Source: Thermococcus sp. LS1
GTDB taxonomy: Archaea; Methanobacteriota_B; Thermococci; Thermococcales; Thermococcaceae
Assembly: GCF_012027395.1 (NCBI RefSeq)
Contig: NZ_SNUJ01000002.1
Location: 554,525-618,524 of the forward strand
Reading direction: 5' to 3'
DNA length: 64,000 bases
Positions 63,260-64,000 of this stretch are shown one piece after another; positions within the stretch are counted from its first letter, which is position 1; the number at the start of each line of letters is the position of its first letter. Position numbers and translations under genes: made by a program. Below the pieces are notes generated by a model. It saw nothing but the letters and a program-made list of their open reading frames with translations, was not told the origin of the DNA and searched no databases.

Positions 63260-63882
63260 CACTCCTCACCATCCTTTCTTGGAGGATTTTTTCTTCCAAC
63301 AAGCAGGGAAGTCAGATAAGCATTGTTTTCAATTTCTCTGAGCTTCTCAACGGCCTTTCTCATCTTGACTTCCTGAGTCAGATGAATTCTGTCTTTGAGT
63401 GCATATATGTCAAAGATGTCCTTCGGCAAGATGTTTTTGACATACTCGATCTGTCTCTCGGTGAAGTCGAGGTACTCGCTGCACTCCTCGCAGTAAGCTA
63501 ATTTGTGCTCGACTACTTCGACGAGATCCCTCTTGTTGTCTGTGGCTATTTCAAAGCGGGTCGTCGGTTCCATTGCTCCAGTCGGACAGACCTCTATACA
63601 GCGGGCACAGCGGATACATCTTGCCGCGTTGTAGGTGAGCCTCTTTATTCCATGCTCCTTGTCCCACTCCATTATGAGGGCATCCGGTGGACAGGCGTTA
63701 ACGCAGGCACCGCAGCCTATGCACTTCTCAGGGTTTATGTGAGGAATTCCGCGATATTCGGGCGGCTTCTCGATGTCAATAAAAGGATAGGGGGTGGTGA
63801 CTGGAGCTTTTTTGCCAAACTTCTCAGTCTCGAATCTGTCCCACTTCTTAAGCCTCTCACTGTAAGGAAAACTCTGGGCCAT
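63259..63882 (-). CDS. Hydrogenase 4Fe-4S ferredoxin subunit (NuoI/HycF-like)
   Basis: 207 residues. Two cluster motifs, CIGCGACVNACP and CIRCARCIEVCP, plus an extra CEECSEY pair near residue 132. Passes electrons between the ferredoxin/dehydrogenase part and the hydrogenase small subunit. Start ATG 63882 after GGAGGTGGCCTG overlaps the large-subunit stop. Confidence 0.9.
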   Translation of the reverse strand: MAQSFPYSERLKKWDRFETEKFGKKAPVTTPYPFIDIEKPPEYRGIPHINPEKCIGCGACVNACPPDALIMEWDKEHGIKRLTYNAARCIRCARCIEVCPTGAMEPTTRFEIATDNKRDLVEVVEHKLAYCEECSEYLDFTERQIEYVKNILPKDIFDIYALKDRIHLTQEVKMRKAVEKLREIENNAYLTSLLVGRKNPPRKDGEE

Positions 63883-64000
63883 CAGGCCACCTCCTTGCCC
63901 TTCTGTATTGAGAGCATGTTGAACTGCTGCTCGTTCAGGGTCTGGGCCTTTCCGGTCTCAACGTCCACTATCTGGACCCTCTCCGTACAGGAGTAGCACG
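63882..64000 (-). CDS. Hydrogenase large subunit, C-terminal end (cut by window edge)
   Basis: The last 39 codons are visible; the rest lies beyond 64000. They begin with CYSCTERVQIVDVE. The CxxCTxR pattern is the C-terminal NiFe-binding pair of group 4 hydrogenase large subunits, and 35 residues follow it, ending IQKGKEVA. This is longer than the short tail left after maturation cleavage in other groups, as usual for group 4. Confidence 0.8.
   Translation of the reverse strand, partial: CYSCTERVQIVDVETGKAQTLNEQQFNMLSIQKGKEVA

Overview
The window is a stretch of chromosome from a hyperthermophilic euryarchaeon of the order Thermococcales, most likely Thermococcus. The basis is archaeal information-processing genes (aEF-2, DNA topoisomerase VI A/B, RIO1 kinase, the KH-domain rRNA-processing protein, aIF1A), an AglB oligosaccharyltransferase, a TIP-like PCNA inhibitor next to glmS, MptA, a group 4 NiFe hydrogenase cluster, Thermococcales-type GGTGAT/GGAGGTG ribosome binding sites and TTTATA-like promoters. 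The order topoisomerase VI - RIO1 - aIF1A - RNase HII - TIP - glmS - aglB matches what I remember of Thermococcus kodakarensis. I could not run any search, so all names rest on motif reading and memory of families.

Layout. 1-12 kb: a mostly minus-strand housekeeping block (aEF-2, HD hydrolase, MptA, a DUF4129/DUF1699/DUF530 group joined to top6A-top6B-KH-RIO1, aIF1A), then a divergent metal ABC transporter with RNase HII. 13-18 kb: a frameshifted unknown gene, a DUF234 ATPase, a membrane glycosyltransferase, a methyltransferase and TIP. 18-26.5 kb: glmS, aglB, then a small-protein/methyltransferase operon, adenylate kinase, DUF2258 and TrmY. 26.5-33.8 kb: amino-acid permease fused to USP domains, pyruvate kinase, peroxiredoxin, small proteins, radical SAM protein, archaemetzincin. 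33.8-37 kb: a fluoride riboswitch heading a six-gene operon that ends in the fluoride channel CrcB and a DUF190 protein; its first four genes have no known fluoride role. 37-47 kb: CoaBC, MscS, a ParA-like ATPase, a racemase, MazG, a TldD/TldE pair and transporters, including a decayed MFS gene. 47-53.4 kb: membrane-lipid and glycan genes beside a two-domain winged-helix regulator whose probable operator motif recurs in a neighbouring promoter. 53.6-62.1 kb: a visibly more AT-rich block (permease, two winged-helix proteins, TatD-like hydrolase, SerA, ketopantoate reductase, OsmC, a zinc-site-defective dehydrogenase, SufS-like desulfurase) with gene remnants at or near both ends. 62.1-64 kb: the 3' end of a formate-hydrogenlyase-like hydrogenase cluster.

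Two things stand out. First, the fluoride-riboswitch operon couples a terpenoid-cyclase-fold protein, a protein with duplicated CxxC...CxxH modules, a coiled-coil protein and a ribbon-helix-helix-like protein to the CrcB channel. In it the riboswitch P1 strand could also mask the Shine-Dalgarno sequence. Second, at least five otherwise well-preserved genes are broken by six single missing bases, most of them in short homopolymers. This looks more like systematic base under-calling in the assembly than real gene decay and should be settled before any of these genes is called a pseudogene.
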